Assembly: GCF_003201105.1 (NCBI RefSeq)
Contig: NZ_QICJ01000008.1
Location: 62,001 to 126,000 of the forward strand
DNA from: Dyella sp. AtDHG13
GTDB lineage: Bacteria; Pseudomonadota; Gammaproteobacteria; Xanthomonadales; Rhodanobacteraceae
DNA: 64,000 nt
Direction: 5' to 3'
In this document: in pieces, positions 11,501 through 24,485 of the stretch
How positions within the stretch are numbered: position 1 is the stretch's first letter
Layout of the letters: the number at the start of each line of letters is the position of its first letter
The notes under the pieces: model-generated
Databases searched by the model: none
What the model was told of the DNA's origin: nothing
What the model saw: the letters and a program-made list of their open reading frames with translations, nothing else
Position numbers and translations under genes: made by a program

Positions 11501-12015
11501 GCGAACGTGGCCAGCAGGATCGCGCACCACAGCGCGCTGTCGCTGAACTGCGACGTGCCCGGCGGCACCGCGCTGCCCAGCACTGCATAGGACATCGCCA
11601 CCGCCTTGAACTGCAGTGCGAGGTACGGCACCACGGCGATCACCGCGATGACGGCCACCAACGCGGCGAGTCCGTGCGACTTGCCGAAACGCGCGCCGAT
11701 GAAATCGGCGATCGAGGTGATGTTGCGTTGGCGCGCCAGCAGCACGAGCCGCCGCAACAGCCCGAAGCCAAATACGAACAGCAGGATCGGCCCGAGGTAG
11801 ATCGGCAGATAGCCAAGGCCTTCGCGTGCCGCCGTGCCCACCGCGCCATAGAACGTCCACGACGAGCAGTACACCGCCAGGGCGAGGCTGTAGACCAGCG
11901 GGCGCAGTCGCGGCTGCCGCGGGTAGAGCGGGCGTCGGTCCCCCATGTACGCCACGACGAACAACAAGCCGACGTAGAGCAGGGAAACCAGCAGCAGCAG
12001 CCATCCGGCAATCAA
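8551..12015 (-). CDS. crbS: hybrid sensor histidine kinase with SLC5 (Na+:solute symporter) domain, CrbS-like
   Basis: About 1154 residues. Residues 1-480 form a 12-13-helix sodium:solute symporter (PutP/ActP-like) module. After a linker come a PAS region (around 640-740), a dimerisation H-box ASHDLLQPLNA with the phospho-acceptor His near 800, an ATPase domain (N-box LQNFISNALRYT, DTGPGIAE, GLGLGLSICERI) and a C-terminal receiver whose Asp lies in LILADYHL near 1080. This architecture is that of CbrA/CrbS sensors. With acs and a CrbR-like regulator adjacent it most resembles CrbS, the acetate-switch kinase. The start is uncertain: TTG at 12015, with GGAG 8 nt upstream and directly before the first helix, is preferred; TTG at 12057 is an alternative. 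Confidence 0.87.
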   Translation of the reverse strand: MIAGWLLLLVSLLYVGLLFVVAYMGDRRPLYPRQPRLRPLVYSLALAVYCSSWTFYGAVGTAAREGLGYLPIYLGPILLFVFGFGLLRRLVLLARQRNITSIADFIGARFGKSHGLAALVAVIAVIAVVPYLALQFKAVAMSYAVLGSAVPPGTSQFSDSALWCAILLATFAILFGTRTIDATEHHHGMMLAIAVESLIKLVVFVMLAAYALWRGPGLADTVRLPAQQLADGVSPGFLAQTLLAFCAMFCLPRQFQIGVVECEDPHDVSRARWLFPAYMVIISVAVLPIVAAGLHLPQLQQGNKDAWVLTLPMAYGDRTIALLAFLGGFSAATGMVIVACVALSTMISNDIVMPMLLRIRALKLEQRADLSQLVLLVRRIAIIALAAMAYVYYRVVADTTNLAATGLLAFAAVAQFAPGIVAALYWRSASRKGVATGLAMGFLVWAYTLLLPAMDRSAAWLATGPMNLSWLQPQALFHLSGWDPVMHGTFWSLLVNVACLIFVSLRFRPNLEERLHAAMFIDPYAIDSRGAGDWRGRVAVADLRTIAERIVGERSSQRAFDEYAERRGKPLQPSEAADRALIQYTERLLAAAVGAASARRILMGALSGSGLDIAEAMALMDEASQELRFNRELLSTTLENVSQGISVVDATMRLVAWNRRYLELFDYPDGMVYVGVPVADLIRWNAEHGECGPGEVEAHVAKRLAHMHAGSPHVFQRIRPDGSVIEMRGRALPGGGYVTTYTDVTAYKHAEQALIEANETLEQRVDQRTAELSEALNSAAHARREAEMANASKTRFLAAASHDLLQPLNAARLFTAALRQHPGLDDEASLLAERIDASFRAAEDLLDALLDTSRLDAGSYRADVSNVALSDLFESLKAQFAVLSQQRGLRLRVVPTRLAVRSDPQLLRRILQNFISNALRYTREGGILLGARRMGDEVRIEVWDTGPGIAETQRARIFGEFQRLDRPSPWGEKGLGLGLSICERIAGILHHKLELESREGKGSRFAVRVPRAESAIPRRRANAHPVSNEQLPLTVLCLDNDPAILDGMRALLQRWGVDCRTALDVAQAEQELRRGGIDLILADYHLTDDLDGLQALEELRGVIGDLPPIAMITADGSSELKQRARSLGYPILHKPVRPAALRALLSALVRRQMA

Positions 12016-12128
12016 GCGGTGTTCTCCGATGTGCGTGCTTCCGTTCGTTGGGTACAAGCAGCCGGGGCGCCGCTCCGGTGGGCTGGCCGCGCTTGTAAGT
12101 ATCGCCTCTTGGGCGGCAACATGCGCGG

Positions 12129-12773
12129 ATGATCACGACCGATGGCCAGACCCCGGCCCAGTTGGCGACCGAGTTGCGCGACGAGGAAATCCACGTCTGG
12201 CGCCTCGCCTACGACCATCACCAGGGTCGGCAACCCCTGCTCGCCATGCTGGGTGCGTATCTTGGCGTACCGCCTGCCGAGGTAATGCTGGAGGCCTCCG
12301 AGCACGGCCGTCCGGCCTTGGCGGGGGACCAGCGCGATGCGCTTTCCTTCAACTGGTCGCACAGCCACGACCAGGCATTGATCGCCATTGCGCGCGGTGT
12401 GTTGCCTGGCGTGGATCTCGAACGCCTGCGCGCCCACCCCAAGGCCGTGCCCATCGCCCGCCGTTATTTCAGCCCCGACGAGACGGCGGCGCTGGAAGCC
12501 TTGCCGGACGGTCAGCGCGACCGCGCCTTCCTCGAACTGTGGACCGCCAAGGAAGCCGTGCTCAAGGCGCTGGGGCGTGGGCTCGCGTTTGGGTTGCATC
12601 GCCTGAGCATCGCCGGATCGGCGGAGCTGCCGGTGCTGCATCGGCTGGATGGCGACGAGGCGAACCAGTGGCAATTGCACCGGCTGATTCTCGACGACGC
12701 CCATGTCGGCAGCCTGGCGTGGCGCGGTACGCCTCGCCGGATCCGGCAGTGGACACTTGCCGGCACCGACTGA
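12129..12773 (+). CDS. 4'-phosphopantetheinyl transferase, Sfp/AcpT superfamily
   Basis: A 214-residue protein with the superfamily signature: FNWSHSHDQALIAIA near residue 76, the magnesium-binding GVDLER near residue 97 and the WTAKEAVLKALGRGL motif near residue 140. It would transfer the phosphopantetheine arm of CoA onto carrier-protein serines. No carrier protein, polyketide or peptide synthetase gene lies in the window, so its client is unknown. It starts 113 nt from the divergent crbS and is followed after 74 nt by pdxJ on the same strand. Confidence 0.88.
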   Translation: MITTDGQTPAQLATELRDEEIHVWRLAYDHHQGRQPLLAMLGAYLGVPPAEVMLEASEHGRPALAGDQRDALSFNWSHSHDQALIAIARGVLPGVDLERLRAHPKAVPIARRYFSPDETAALEALPDGQRDRAFLELWTAKEAVLKALGRGLAFGLHRLSIAGSAELPVLHRLDGDEANQWQLHRLILDDAHVGSLAWRGTPRRIRQWTLAGTD

Positions 12774-12847
12774 TCGGCGCACTGTGTCCGGCCCGGCGCC
12801 GTGCATGGCGTCGGATTACGTCTTAGCCTGCGAGTATCGAACGCCTT

Positions 12848-13591
12848 ATGACCCTGCTCAGCGTCAACGTCAACAAGATTGCCGTGCTGCGCAATTCGCG
12901 CGGCGGCAGCGAGCCCGATGTCCTGCGCGCCGCCCACGCCTGCATCGATGCCGGCTGCGGTGGCATCACCGTGCATCCACGGCCGGACCAGCGCCATATC
13001 CGTCCAGACGATGTGCGCGCGCTTGCCACGCTCACGCGCGGTCGTGTCGAGTACAACATCGAGGGTAATCCCTTCGCGCCGGCGCGCGGCACGTATCCCG
13101 GCCTGATCGAACTGGTGCGCGAAACACGTCCCACGCAGGTCACGCTGGTGCCGGACAGCGATGGACAGATCACGTCGGACCACGGCTTCGACCTGACCCG
13201 CGACATCGAATCCTTGAAGCCCTTGGTGGCCGCGTTGCGCGACATTGGCTGTCGCGTGAGCCTGTTCGTCGATTCGGGCGCCACCGGTTTCGACGCGGCC
13301 GTGGCCATCGGTGTGCAACGCATCGAGATCTATACCGGGCCCTACGCGCAGGCTTTCGAGGAGGGGCATGCGCAGGATGAGCTCGAGCGTTGCGCGGACA
13401 CCGCACGGCGCGCACTGCACGCCGGCCTGGCGGTCAACGCCGGCCACGACCTCAGCCAAGCCAACCTCGGCACCTTCAAGGCCGCTATACCCGGGCTGGC
13501 GGAGGTGTCCATCGGTCACGCGCTGGTCGGCGAGGCGCTCTATGAAGGCCTGACGACGACCGTGCGAAAGTATCTGCAGATACTGCGCTGA
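12848..13591 (+). CDS. pdxJ: pyridoxine 5'-phosphate synthase
   Basis: A 247-residue TIM-barrel enzyme that condenses 1-deoxyxylulose 5-phosphate with 3-amino-2-oxopropyl phosphate to form pyridoxine 5'-phosphate. Family motifs are clear: [15 protein letters not shown] at the N-terminus, [13 protein letters not shown] near residue 38, YNIEGNPF near residue 72, EIYTGPYA near residue 160 and [11 protein letters not shown] near residue 196. Length equals the family norm. It converges on the exbD operon across a shared terminator. Confidence 0.96.
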   Translation: MTLLSVNVNKIAVLRNSRGGSEPDVLRAAHACIDAGCGGITVHPRPDQRHIRPDDVRALATLTRGRVEYNIEGNPFAPARGTYPGLIELVRETRPTQVTLVPDSDGQITSDHGFDLTRDIESLKPLVAALRDIGCRVSLFVDSGATGFDAAVAIGVQRIEIYTGPYAQAFEEGHAQDELERCADTARRALHAGLAVNAGHDLSQANLGTFKAAIPGLAEVSIGHALVGEALYEGLTTTVRKYLQILR

Positions 13592-13734
13592 TACCGCGAA
13601 GGCGGTTTCGATTCGCTTGGGCGCGTTGTCATGCGCGACGGGAGCGGTTAATCGCGTGGCGTTTGGACGTCCATACGTCTGTACCGCAACGTCGCGAAAC
13701 GCGCGGACGGCCCTTTTCAATGCCCCAAAAAAGA

Positions 13735-13755
13735 ACCCCCGCTCAAGGCGGGGGT
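13735..13755. terminator. rho-independent terminator of the tonB-exbBDD operon
   Basis: An 8-bp perfect stem (ACCCCCGC/GCGGGGGT) with a 5-nt loop is followed on the minus strand by a T-rich run (the complement of CCCCAAAAAAGA). It lies 39 nt beyond the exbD stop and may also serve pdxJ from the other side. Confidence 0.85.
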
Positions 13756-13793
13756 CCAAAGGGTAGTGTTGCGTTCATTCCTCTCGGAATGAA

Positions 13794-14210
13794 TTACTGA
13801 CCTTCAGTGAAGCCGATCTTCGTAAGGCCGTAGCTCTTGGCATCGGCCAGGACGCGGGCGACGTGCTCGTAAGCGACGCCGTCATCGGCATTGATCTGCA
13901 CTTCCGGCTGCTTGGCCGGATCGCCCAGACCACCGATCACCGCGAGCTGTGCCTTCAGGCCAAGCTCGTCCACCGGGGTATCGTTCCAGTACAGCGCGCC
14001 GGACTGGTCGATCTTGAGGCGGACGGGTTCCGGCGGATTTTCCGGCTGAACCACGTTCGGGTTCGGCTGCGGAAGATCGATCTTGACCTTATGGGTCAGC
14101 ATCGGAGCCGTGATCATGAAGATGATCAGGAGCACCAGCATCACGTCGACGAGCGGCGTGACGTTGATGTCGGCCATGGGGCCCTTGCCACTTCCAGAAC
14201 TGAATGCCAT
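13794..14210 (-). CDS. exbD2: biopolymer transport protein ExbD (second copy)
   Basis: A 138-residue ExbD/TolR protein with a short cytoplasmic N-terminus, a single membrane helix containing the essential Asp (VTPLVDVMLVLLIIF, near residue 22) and a periplasmic domain. It starts 6 nt after the preceding exbD. Duplicate, non-identical exbD genes downstream of exbB are a recognised Xanthomonadales trait. It acts with ExbB to convert proton-motive force into TonB motion. Confidence 0.93.
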   Translation of the reverse strand: MAFSSGSGKGPMADINVTPLVDVMLVLLIIFMITAPMLTHKVKIDLPQPNPNVVQPENPPEPVRLKIDQSGALYWNDTPVDELGLKAQLAVIGGLGDPAKQPEVQINADDGVAYEHVARVLADAKSYGLTKIGFTEGQ

Positions 14211-14216
14211 GGCTTG

Positions 14217-14630
14217 TTACTCCTTGCCTGTCGTCATGAAGCCGACATGCACCATGCCCGCTTCCTTGGCGTCGGCGAGGACCTTCTTCACGATCTTGTA
14301 TTCCGTGGTCTTGTCCGCACGGATCTGCAGTTCGGGCTGCGGCGACTGCTGTGCCGCAACCGCGAACTTCGCCTTCAGCTCGCCCTCGGTGACTTCGATG
14401 TCATCGAGATACAGCGTGCCATCCGGCTTCACGGCCAAGTCCATCGGCGTGACCTGCTCCGTATCCGAAACCTTCGGATTGGCGGTCGGCAGTTCCACGG
14501 TGATTCGATGGGACATCAGGGGAGCCGTGATCATGAAGATGATCAGCAGCACCAACATCACGTCGACGAGCGGCGTAACGTTGATCTCCGACATCGGGCC
14601 GCCGGAATCGCCTCCGGTACTCATTGCCAT
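14217..14630 (-). CDS. exbD1: biopolymer transport protein ExbD (first copy)
   Basis: A 137-residue ExbD with the helix motif NVTPLVDVMLVLLIIFM (essential Asp near residue 25) after a glycine/serine-rich start. It is homologous to the downstream copy but differs through most of the periplasmic domain (DLAVKPDGTLYLDD against LKIDQSGALYWND), so the two may form mixed dimers or serve different receptors. It starts 11 nt after the exbB stop. Confidence 0.93.
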   Translation of the reverse strand: MAMSTGGDSGGPMSEINVTPLVDVMLVLLIIFMITAPLMSHRITVELPTANPKVSDTEQVTPMDLAVKPDGTLYLDDIEVTEGELKAKFAVAAQQSPQPELQIRADKTTEYKIVKKVLADAKEAGMVHVGFMTTGKE

Positions 14631-14641
14631 GGGTCAGATCC

Positions 14642-15388
14642 TCACTTGCCTTCGACGCGCGCGCCGGTGGCGAAGAAGTCGTGCAGGTCGTGCGCGAACT
14701 CGTCGAACTGAGCGTAGGTCAGGCGGTTGGAGCGGTTGAAGAAGTTGTAGGCGAGCACGGCCGGGATAGCGGTGAACAGACCGAAGGCGGTCATGATCAG
14801 AGCTTCACCCACCGGACCGGCCACGGCTTCCATCGAAGCGTTGCCCGACGCGGAGATCTTGATCAGCGCGTGGTAGATGCCCCACACGGTACCGAGCAGA
14901 CCGATGAACGGCGCCGACGAACCGACCGTGGCGAGCAGGGTCAGGCCGCCTTCGAGGCGCAGGCTCTCGCGAGCCACGGCCTGGCGCAGGGCGCGGTCGA
15001 TGAACTCGGAGCGGCTGAGCGACTCGGCGAGGCGACCACCGCCGGCCGAGGCCTGCTGGTGGTGAGCGACGGCCGAAGCGGCGTCGAGGGCGATCTTCGA
15101 GAACGGTTCGCCCTTGGGCTGGGCTTCCAGCTCACGGATGGCGTCCTGGGTCGAACCATTCGACCAGAAACCGTTGATGACCTTGTCGGCGCGGCCGCGA
15201 ACCATCGAGTTGCGGATCGCGTTGGCGACGATGAAGTACCAGGAGGAGAAGGACATCACCACCAGCACCACGAACACGATCCAGCCAAGGAAATCGAAGT
15301 TGTGGATGAGGTGGTCGAAGCCCATCGACTTCATGGCTTCGGCGTTGGTGGTACCGCCCGCGGGGGCCGGAGAAGTTTGCAGGAACAT
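14642..15388 (-). CDS. exbB: biopolymer transport protein ExbB (MotA/TolQ/ExbB proton channel)
   Basis: A 248-residue inner-membrane protein with three membrane helices (about 33-55, 150-172 and 190-212) and the family core GGLTLLATVGSSAPFIGLLGTVWGI followed by PVGEALIMTAFGLFTAIPAV. It forms the pentameric channel around ExbD and energises TonB. The gene lies 49 nt after tonB in the operon order tonB-exbB-exbD-exbD. Confidence 0.95.
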   Translation of the reverse strand: MFLQTSPAPAGGTTNAEAMKSMGFDHLIHNFDFLGWIVFVVLVVMSFSSWYFIVANAIRNSMVRGRADKVINGFWSNGSTQDAIRELEAQPKGEPFSKIALDAASAVAHHQQASAGGGRLAESLSRSEFIDRALRQAVARESLRLEGGLTLLATVGSSAPFIGLLGTVWGIYHALIKISASGNASMEAVAGPVGEALIMTAFGLFTAIPAVLAYNFFNRSNRLTYAQFDEFAHDLHDFFATGARVEGK

Positions 15389-15437
15389 AACGCTACCCTT
15401 GGAAAGTCAAGCGTGAACTGATTGACCGTAACCGAAG

Positions 15438-16097
<660 letters not shown>

Positions 16098-16294
16098 CTG
16101 TCACTATCTGGAGCTAATCAATCGGTGAGACGTGGTCACGATTTCCGGTGGCAAATCGATCCATAGGGATGACATTTGCCACTGGACGGGAGCACGGAAA
16201 GGTTTCAACGGTACAACAGCACATGGCATTTGTATAGCACTTGTGAGGCAGGCAAATGGACGTCTATCTGCCCCACATTTGTTACACCTCTGCC

Positions 16295-17587
16295 TTACTT
16301 GCTCACTGTCGGCGACTTCAGCCAAGCCTTGGCTTTTTCTGAAGTTTCTGGATCCTGTGCCGCTTTCTCCATGGCTGCAATCGCGCCCGCCTTGTCCTTC
16401 AGACCGCGGCACGCCTGGGCCAGCAACATGTAAGCGGTGCCCTTGTGCTGCACGCCCTTGTCGATGCCCTGTTGGATGAGGCTCTTGGCCTCGCTGAACT
16501 TGTTGTCCTGGATCAGGAGCTGGCCGGCGCGGATGTGCGCCTCGCCGTCCTTGGCCAGCGGGATGGCCTTCTGGTAGGCCGCCAGCGCGCCCGAGGTGTT
16601 GTCGGACATGTAGTTGGCGGCGCCGAGCAGCTCGTAGTTCTCGGCCGTCTGGGTGACGATACCCTTGCTCATGCCATCCTGCAGCGTGGCGGCCGCCTTG
16701 GTGGAGAGGTCCTTCTGGTCGCCGCCGCCGTTCTGGCCGGTGACCAGGTAGAGCTTGGCGAGCGTGATGTAGTCCTTCTCGGTCTTGAGCTGGCCGTTGG
16801 CCTTGGCCTTCTCCATCAGCGAAATCGCTTCCGGATACTTCTGCGCCTGCATCAGCGCGGCGACGGCGTTGTTCAGCGCGTTCGGGTCGTTCGGGTTGGC
16901 GGCCAGCTGCTGCTGGGCGATCTGAGCGGCCTGGTCACCCTGGCCCGATTCCGAGTAGCTGGCGACCAGGATCTGGTTCCAGCTGTCGTTCGGCTTGTCG
17001 GTCTTCGACTGCGCCGTCTTGATGGCGGCAATCGCTTCGGGGTACTTCCCGAGGCGGTAGTAGGCGTTGCCTTCCAGCGCGTAGGAGTCGGCGGTTTCCT
17101 TCTTGCCTTCGGCGCGCCACTTCTCGACGGTGTCGATGCACTGCTGGTACTGCTCGTCGGCCAGGTAGAACTGGGCGAGCATGTACTCGAGCTGGAAGAA
17201 GGTGTCGTTCGGCATGGTGCCGTTGTCGAGCGCGCGCTTGAGCAGGTCGATGGCGCCCTTCACGTCGCCGTCGTTGTAGTGCACGTTGGCCAGGCCCTGC
17301 AGGGCCAGCGCCTGGGCGTACTTGCTCTTGCTGCCATCGGCGATCGGCTGGAGGATCTGGATCGCCTTTTCCTTGTCCTGGTTGTTGACCGCGTCAAGGC
17401 CTTCGTTGATGGCCTTCTGGTCCTTTTCGCTGGTGAGGTCCAGCTTCGGTTCCTTGCGCGTGGCGTTGGGGTAAAGCGCTTCCTTCTTGTCCTTGGAAGA
17501 GCTGTCGCCTGCGATGACCGGCGTGCTCACCACGGCCAGGGCCAGCGCCGTACCGGCAAGCATTTTGATCAGGGGAACACGCTTCAT
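16295..17587 (-). CDS. periplasmic tetratricopeptide-repeat protein
   Basis: A 430-residue protein whose start at 17587 is set by a signal peptide (KMLAGTALALAVVSTPVIAG). The mature part is helical, with TPR-like units from about residue 60 to the end (such as AQALALQGLANVHYNDGDVKGAIDLLKRAL and SYALEGNAYYRLGKYPEAI patterns). No enzymatic motif is visible. It lies directly upstream of tonB on the same strand (198-nt gap), and a link with envelope or TonB-dependent functions is only an inference from position. Confidence 0.75.
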   Translation of the reverse strand: MKRVPLIKMLAGTALALAVVSTPVIAGDSSSKDKKEALYPNATRKEPKLDLTSEKDQKAINEGLDAVNNQDKEKAIQILQPIADGSKSKYAQALALQGLANVHYNDGDVKGAIDLLKRALDNGTMPNDTFFQLEYMLAQFYLADEQYQQCIDTVEKWRAEGKKETADSYALEGNAYYRLGKYPEAIAAIKTAQSKTDKPNDSWNQILVASYSESGQGDQAAQIAQQQLAANPNDPNALNNAVAALMQAQKYPEAISLMEKAKANGQLKTEKDYITLAKLYLVTGQNGGGDQKDLSTKAAATLQDGMSKGIVTQTAENYELLGAANYMSDNTSGALAAYQKAIPLAKDGEAHIRAGQLLIQDNKFSEAKSLIQQGIDKGVQHKGTAYMLLAQACRGLKDKAGAIAAMEKAAQDPETSEKAKAWLKSPTVSK

Positions 17588-17897
17588 GGCAGTCCTCAAT
17601 GGTGGTTTCACGCGATTGCAACGCGGGGGATCGCTGAGCGTAACCTGACTAGGCGGCAGATAACAAGTCGCACCGCGACAAGAAAGATTGTTAAAAATCA
17701 ATAAGTTGAACCATACGCCAACGACTGGACATGATTTTCAAGTCCGATGCCCCGGCCACCCGTGACTTTTTGGCCTGGAAACACGCTATCGGCGGCCGTT
17801 TTCCTGACTTTAGCCAATGTGCTAATGCGTTAGTACGCGCGGTCAAAGGAATGGCCGTCGACGATGCGATGGCGTCGCATCGTCGACGGCCGGCGGC
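17588..17897. other. 310-nt intergenic region between the TPR gene and gyrB
   Basis: Contains the upstream region of the TPR gene, with an AT-rich stretch near 17680-17710, and the gyrB terminator hairpin at 17854. No open frame with coding character was seen. Confidence 0.6.
17854..17890. terminator. gyrB terminator, 16-bp perfect stem
   Basis: Two perfectly complementary 16-nt arms (GCCGTCGACGATGCGA and its complement) enclose a 5-nt loop, 7 nt after the gyrB stop. On the minus strand a short pyrimidine run (TTCCTTTG) follows. The stem is unusually long and free of mismatches. Confidence 0.75.
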
Positions 17898-21472
<3,575 letters not shown>

Positions 21473-21568
21473 CTCAGCGGCCTCCGGAAGCAAGAACGCC
21501 GGAGCGTCTTTCGACAGCTCCGGCGTTCGCGTTCGGCCTGCCCTTAAAGGGCAAACAGATGATCGTCA

Positions 21569-22669
21569 TCAGAGACGCAGCGGCATGATCACGTGGCGGG
21601 CCTGATCGCTGTCGTCTTCCTGCACCAGACAGCTCGACTGCGCATCGCGCAGGTTCAGACGGGCCTTTTCGCCGCGCAGTGCGCCCAGTGCATCCAGCAG
21701 GTAGCCGACGTTGAAACCCACCGCCAGATCCGACACCGGCGTCTCGGCCTCGACCTCTTCCACGGCTTCTTCCTGTTCCGGGTTGTGCGCCACGATGCGC
21801 AGCTTGCCCGGCGACAGTTCCAGCTTCACACCGCGGTATTTCTCGTTGGAAAGAATCGCTGCTCGCTGCAGGGCACCGCGCAGCGCTTCGCGATCCAGCG
21901 TGGCGTGCTTGTCGGCGCCCAGCGGAATCACCGCCTCGTAATCCGGGAAGCGGCCGTCGATGAGCTTGGAGGTGAACACCACATCGCCACGACGCACGCG
22001 CAGATGGTTACGGCCGAACTCGAGCTCGATCTGGCCATCGCCCGTTTCGAACAGACCGATCAGCTCGTTCACGCCCTTGCGCGGAATGATGATCTGACGA
22101 CGCGTGGATACCTTGCTGTCCAGCTTGGTTTCCTTCAATGCCAGACGGTGACCGTCGGTGGCGACGCAACGCAGGGTGTGTTCCTGCAGGTCGAGCAGCA
22201 TGCCGTTGAGGTAATAGCGCACGTCCTGGTTCGCCATGGCGAAGGCGGTACGTTCCATCAGGTCTCGCAGCACCTCTTCCGGCAGCGTGACCCGCTCAAC
22301 CAGCTCTATTTCATCGATGGTGGGGAACTCGGTGGCTGGCAGGGTGGCCAGCGTGAACCGGCTGCGTCCCGCATTCATGGCCACGCGATCGCCATTGAAC
22401 TTCAGGTCGATCTGGGCGCCATCAGGCAAGGCGCGCACGATGTCGAACAGCTTGCGCGCGGGAATGGTGATTTCGCCGTCGACCAGCTTGTCAGCGGTCG
22501 TCGTGGCGATCATTTCCACTTCCAGGTCCGTACCGGTCATCGACACTTTGCCGTCGGCGACTTTCACCAGCAGGTTGGCCAGAACCGGCAGGGTCTGGCG
22601 ACGTTCGACGACGCCCACGACCTGCTGCAACGGCTTGAGCAGAGCTTCTCGTTGAATGCTGAATTGCAT
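21569..22669 (-). CDS. dnaN: DNA polymerase III subunit beta (sliding clamp)
   Basis: A 366-residue clamp with three repeated domains. Recognisable stretches are MQFSIQREALLKPLQQVVG at the start, RYYLNGMLLDLQ and VATDGHRLALKE in the second domain, and the terminal YVIMPLRL-like HVIMPLRL. It is preceded by the probable oriC (22670-22916) and dnaA. Confidence 0.97.
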   Translation of the reverse strand: MQFSIQREALLKPLQQVVGVVERRQTLPVLANLLVKVADGKVSMTGTDLEVEMIATTTADKLVDGEITIPARKLFDIVRALPDGAQIDLKFNGDRVAMNAGRSRFTLATLPATEFPTIDEIELVERVTLPEEVLRDLMERTAFAMANQDVRYYLNGMLLDLQEHTLRCVATDGHRLALKETKLDSKVSTRRQIIIPRKGVNELIGLFETGDGQIELEFGRNHLRVRRGDVVFTSKLIDGRFPDYEAVIPLGADKHATLDREALRGALQRAAILSNEKYRGVKLELSPGKLRIVAHNPEQEEAVEEVEAETPVSDLAVGFNVGYLLDALGALRGEKARLNLRDAQSSCLVQEDDSDQARHVIMPLRL

Positions 22670-22916
22670 GTATGCGCTTCCCCAATCCTGCTTTTCTGTT
22701 TTTAAAAGAAGTTCTGTGGTGGTGGTAGGCGGCGTGGATAACTCGAAAAACTAAAATTATCCATTGGAATCAATAAATTACATGATTCCCGGGTTGTGTT
22801 CCAAAGAGCCAGAGAACTGTGGGCCGATTGTGGATAACTCAGCCCGCCAAATCGTCCACCTATTATCCACAGGTTGCCACCGTACTTTTCAAGCAAACAG
22901 TGCACAGCCGCCCTGC
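22670..22916. other. oriC: probable chromosomal replication origin (oriC), dnaA-dnaN intergenic region
   Basis: This 247-bp non-coding region holds two perfect DnaA boxes in opposite orientation (TGTGGATAA at 22829-22837 and TTATCCACA at 22863-22871), an 8/9 box (CGTGGATAA, 22733-22741) and a 7/9 box (TTATCCATT, 22757-22765). Between them lies an AT-rich stretch, rare in this GC-rich window, at about 22742-22790, suited to duplex unwinding. Clustered boxes between dnaA and dnaN are a common bacterial origin arrangement. Confidence 0.8.
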
Positions 22917-24272
22917 TCAGCCGGTCAGGATGCGGATCAGCTGCTCCCAATCCTGACGCATGCGTGTGTCCGTCTCGCAAAGCTTTTTGATGGTGCGGCA
23001 GGCATGCAGCACCGTCGTGTGGTCGCGACCGCCGAACGCCTCGCCGATCTCCGGCAGGCTGTGCTCGGTGAGTTCCTTGGACAGCGCCATGGCGATTTGG
23101 CGCGGGCGTGCCAGCGAGCGCACGCGGCGCTTGGACAGCAGATCCTGCAGGCGCACCTGGTAGTAGTCGGCCACGGTCTTCTGGATGTTGGGCACCGTCA
23201 CCGCCTGCGCATGCGTGGCGAGCAGGTCGCGCAGGGTTTCCTCGGCGAAGTCGATGGTGATCGGCTTGCCATAGAAGTTGGCGCGGGCCGCCAGCGTGTT
23301 GAGCGCGCCTTCCAGGTCGCGAACGTTGGAGCGAATGCGCTTGGCCAGCAGCATCGCCACGTTCTCCCCCACCGCCACGCCCTTGTCGTGCGCCTTGGAC
23401 AACAGGATCGCCGCGCGCGTCTCGAAATCAGGCGGCTCGATCGCCACCGACAGGCCCCAGCCCAGGCGCGACTTCAGGCGCGGCTCCAGCTTGTCCACTT
23501 CCTTGGGATAGCGGTCGCAGGTGAGGATGATCTGCTGCTTGGATTCGAACAGCGCATTGAAGGTGTGGAAAAACTCTTCCTGCGTGGTGTCCTTGCCCGC
23601 GAAGAACTGGATGTCGTCGATCAGCAGCGCGTCCACCGAGCGGAAGCGCCGCTTGAACTCGTCCATGCTCTTGGTGCGCAGCGCCTCGATCATCGAGCCG
23701 ACGAACTGCTCCGAGCGCAGGTACAGCACCTTGAACTCGGGGTTGCGCTCGCGCATCAGGTTGCCGGTGGCGTGCATCAGGTGCGTCTTGCCCAGGCCCG
23801 TACCGCCGTACAGCAGCAGCGGGTTGTAGGCGCGGCCCGGATTCATCGCCACCTGCATGGCGGCCGCCTTGCCCAGCTGGTTCGACTTGCCCTCGACGAA
23901 GGTCTCGAAGGTGTAGTGCGGGTCCAGGTTGTGGCTGAAGCTGGCCGGCGGCGCGTCGGCCACCATCGGTTCCACCTTGGCCGGCGCGGGTGCTGGCGCC
24001 GCTGCGGATTTGGCCGCGGGCGCGGGCCGGGGCGAGCTGGAGCCCACCTCCAGGCGCACGGTCAGCTCATGCCCGGTCAGCTGGCTGATCACGGTCTCGA
24101 TGCGGGCCAGATAGCGCTCGCGCACCGTCTCCAGCGTGTACGGATTGGGTGCGAACAGCTTCAGGCCATGGGTGTCGTCGCGTGCCTGCAGCGGCATCAG
24201 CCACGTATGCAGGTCTTCGGCGTTCAATTCGCCCTCGAGACGCTCGAGACAGCGCCGCCACAGGTCACTCAT
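22917..24272 (-). CDS. dnaA: chromosomal replication initiator protein DnaA
   Basis: A 451-residue AAA+ initiator. Domain I starts with [21 protein letters not shown]. An Ala/Pro-rich linker occupies about residues 80-112. The AAA+ core has Walker A ([12 protein letters not shown] near residue 150), Walker B ([12 protein letters not shown]) and the [15 protein letters not shown] entry. Domain IV ends with the DnaA-box-binding motif [16 protein letters not shown] near residue 415. It is the first gene of the leftward dnaA-dnaN-recF-gyrB block. Confidence 0.98.
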   Translation of the reverse strand: MSDLWRRCLERLEGELNAEDLHTWLMPLQARDDTHGLKLFAPNPYTLETVRERYLARIETVISQLTGHELTVRLEVGSSSPRPAPAAKSAAAPAPAPAKVEPMVADAPPASFSHNLDPHYTFETFVEGKSNQLGKAAAMQVAMNPGRAYNPLLLYGGTGLGKTHLMHATGNLMRERNPEFKVLYLRSEQFVGSMIEALRTKSMDEFKRRFRSVDALLIDDIQFFAGKDTTQEEFFHTFNALFESKQQIILTCDRYPKEVDKLEPRLKSRLGWGLSVAIEPPDFETRAAILLSKAHDKGVAVGENVAMLLAKRIRSNVRDLEGALNTLAARANFYGKPITIDFAEETLRDLLATHAQAVTVPNIQKTVADYYQVRLQDLLSKRRVRSLARPRQIAMALSKELTEHSLPEIGEAFGGRDHTTVLHACRTIKKLCETDTRMRQDWEQLIRILTG

Positions 24273-24357
24273 GGGAAGTCTTCAACCACTGGAAGGAGCG
24301 CTTTCGCGCGGGGTGGACCGGAAAGTCTAACAGCAGGAAGCCCGCTTTTTGGTAGGG

Positions 24358-24378
24358 ATATCCACACGGATATCCACA
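24358..24378. promoter_or_regulatory. two near-consensus DnaA boxes upstream of dnaA
   Basis: ATATCCACA occurs twice in direct orientation, at 24358-24366 and 24370-24378 (each 8/9 against TTATCCACA), 86-106 nt upstream of the dnaA start. Such sites often mediate DnaA autoregulation. They might also form a second part of a bipartite origin. Confidence 0.6.
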
Positions 24379-24418
24379 GGCAGTCAACAGCCTTTGTCAA
24401 CCCCGCGCATACCCCCAT

Positions 24419-24448
24419 TTGACAGGGCCCCCGACCGCCCCGCATAAT
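24419..24448 (+). promoter_or_regulatory. sigma-70-type promoter of rpmH
   Basis: TTGACA at 24419-24424 and CATAAT at 24443-24448 are separated by 18 nt, close to the sigma-70 consensus. A GGAGG ribosome site (24476-24480) and the rpmH ATG (24486) follow. Confidence 0.7.
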
Positions 24449-24485
24449 TTCCAACCTTTTTATTCACTTAACTTTGGAGGAAGCC

